A DNA stretch of 64,000 bases. Origin: Pseudomonadota bacterium. Lineage in GTDB: Bacteria; Pseudomonadota; Gammaproteobacteria; Xanthomonadales; SZUA-38. A program made the position numbers and the translations under genes. Positions 63,865-64,000 of the stretch are shown here, in pieces. Every line of letters begins with the position of its first letter. Position 1 is the stretch's first letter. The stretch is taken from positions 32,332 to 96,331 of the forward strand of contig JBCCCR010000029.1 of assembly GCA_039033415.1 (NCBI GenBank), given 5' to 3'. The notes beneath the pieces were generated by a model. That model worked only from the letters and a program-made list of their open reading frames with translations. It made no database searches and was not told the DNA's origin.

Positions 63865-64000
63865 ATGCAGGGATTTAAGGTCAACGAGTTTGGCGGGCCG
63901 GAGGTGATGGTCTGGGAGGAGCTGGAGCCGCTGGTACCCGGCGAGGGCCAGGTGCTGGTTGACGTACACGCCAGCGGCGTGAATTTTGCTGAAACCCGCA
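63865..64000 (+). CDS. Quinone oxidoreductase / zinc-type alcohol dehydrogenase family protein, 3' truncated
   Basis: Only the first 45 residues are in the window. 'VNEFGGPEVMVWEELEPLVP' followed by 'GQVLVDVHASGVNFAETR' is the standard start of NADPH:quinone-oxidoreductase-like MDR proteins. ATG 63865 has GAGG nine bases upstream. It lies 26 bases after the MFS gene and is probably the third gene of that operon. Confidence 0.85.
   Translation, partial: MQGFKVNEFGGPEVMVWEELEPLVPGEGQVLVDVHASGVNFAETR

Noticed and set aside
1..64000. tRNA, rRNA, CRISPR array, integrase or prophage
   Set aside because: None was recognised on either strand; a dedicated tRNA and repeat search would be needed to exclude short or degenerate cases.

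Overview
The window looks like a high-GC chromosomal segment of a gammaproteobacterium, most likely near the Lysobacterales/Xanthomonadales (Wenzhouxiangella- or Lysobacter-like). The reasons are a fused aspartokinase-homoserine dehydrogenase in a thrA-thrB-thrC operon, a SAH riboswitch before ahcY-metF, a PhoP/PhoQ pair with a PepSY partner, an ECF43-like sigma factor beside a Ser/Thr kinase, a large TonB-dependent receptor, and the C-terminal 'IFVSDFE' end of one secreted protein. The taxonomic call is inference. No tRNA, rRNA, CRISPR array, prophage or integrase was seen.

Layout. 1-1.9 kb: an FAD monooxygenase cut by the window edge, coupled to a maleate-isomerase-like protein. 2.0-5.3 kb: an ECF sigma factor overlapping a transmembrane Ser/Thr kinase with TPR repeats. 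5.3-10.3 kb: an AT-richer accessory stretch with one very large secreted gene (NHL beta-propeller, an intact caspase-like/C13 domain, then a second caspase-like copy that has lost both catalytic residues). It ends at dusA, whose 5' end has a short look-alike at the other edge of the stretch. 11.4-17.4 kb: an arginine-deiminase-like hydrolase, a 282-bp MITE with a 4-bp target duplication, and thrABC; thrA has no ATG, GTG or TTG at its 5' end. 17.5-24.9 kb: PepSY protein, phoP, phoQ, mazG, a GAF/PAS hybrid histidine kinase and two conserved membrane proteins. 25.1-28.3 kb (minus strand): a MATE transporter and pyruvate kinase. 28.4-33.4 kb: small proteins, then metK, SAH riboswitch, ahcY and metF, which together form the S-adenosylmethionine cycle. 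33.5-36.7 kb: small secreted and metabolic genes and ribokinase. 36.8-41.3 kb: a three-gene unit of sensor Ser/Thr kinase, secreted Ig/OmpL47-like protein and LysM-FecR protein. 41.5-46.5 kb: alanine symporter, nucleoside transporter and an LplT-PlsC-type fusion. 46.7-54.4 kb: central carbon genes tkt, gap, pgk, class I aldolase and maeB.

54.4-64 kb is an accessory, probably catabolic, region. It has a TonB-dependent receptor, a GntR/UTRA regulator, an 88-residue unknown and a cupin with a histidine-rich tail. Convergent to these lies a leuCD-type hydratase pair, transcribed divergently from a VOC-MFS-quinone-oxidoreductase operon that runs off the window. An imperfect palindrome upstream of the receptor is a candidate operator. 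The substrate cannot be read from the sequence.

The observations that most deserve checking are the active/inactive tandem caspase-like protein, the MITE inserted between the hydrolase gene and thrA together with thrA's unusual start, the kinase/LysM-FecR trio, and the receptor/cupin/hydratase cluster.
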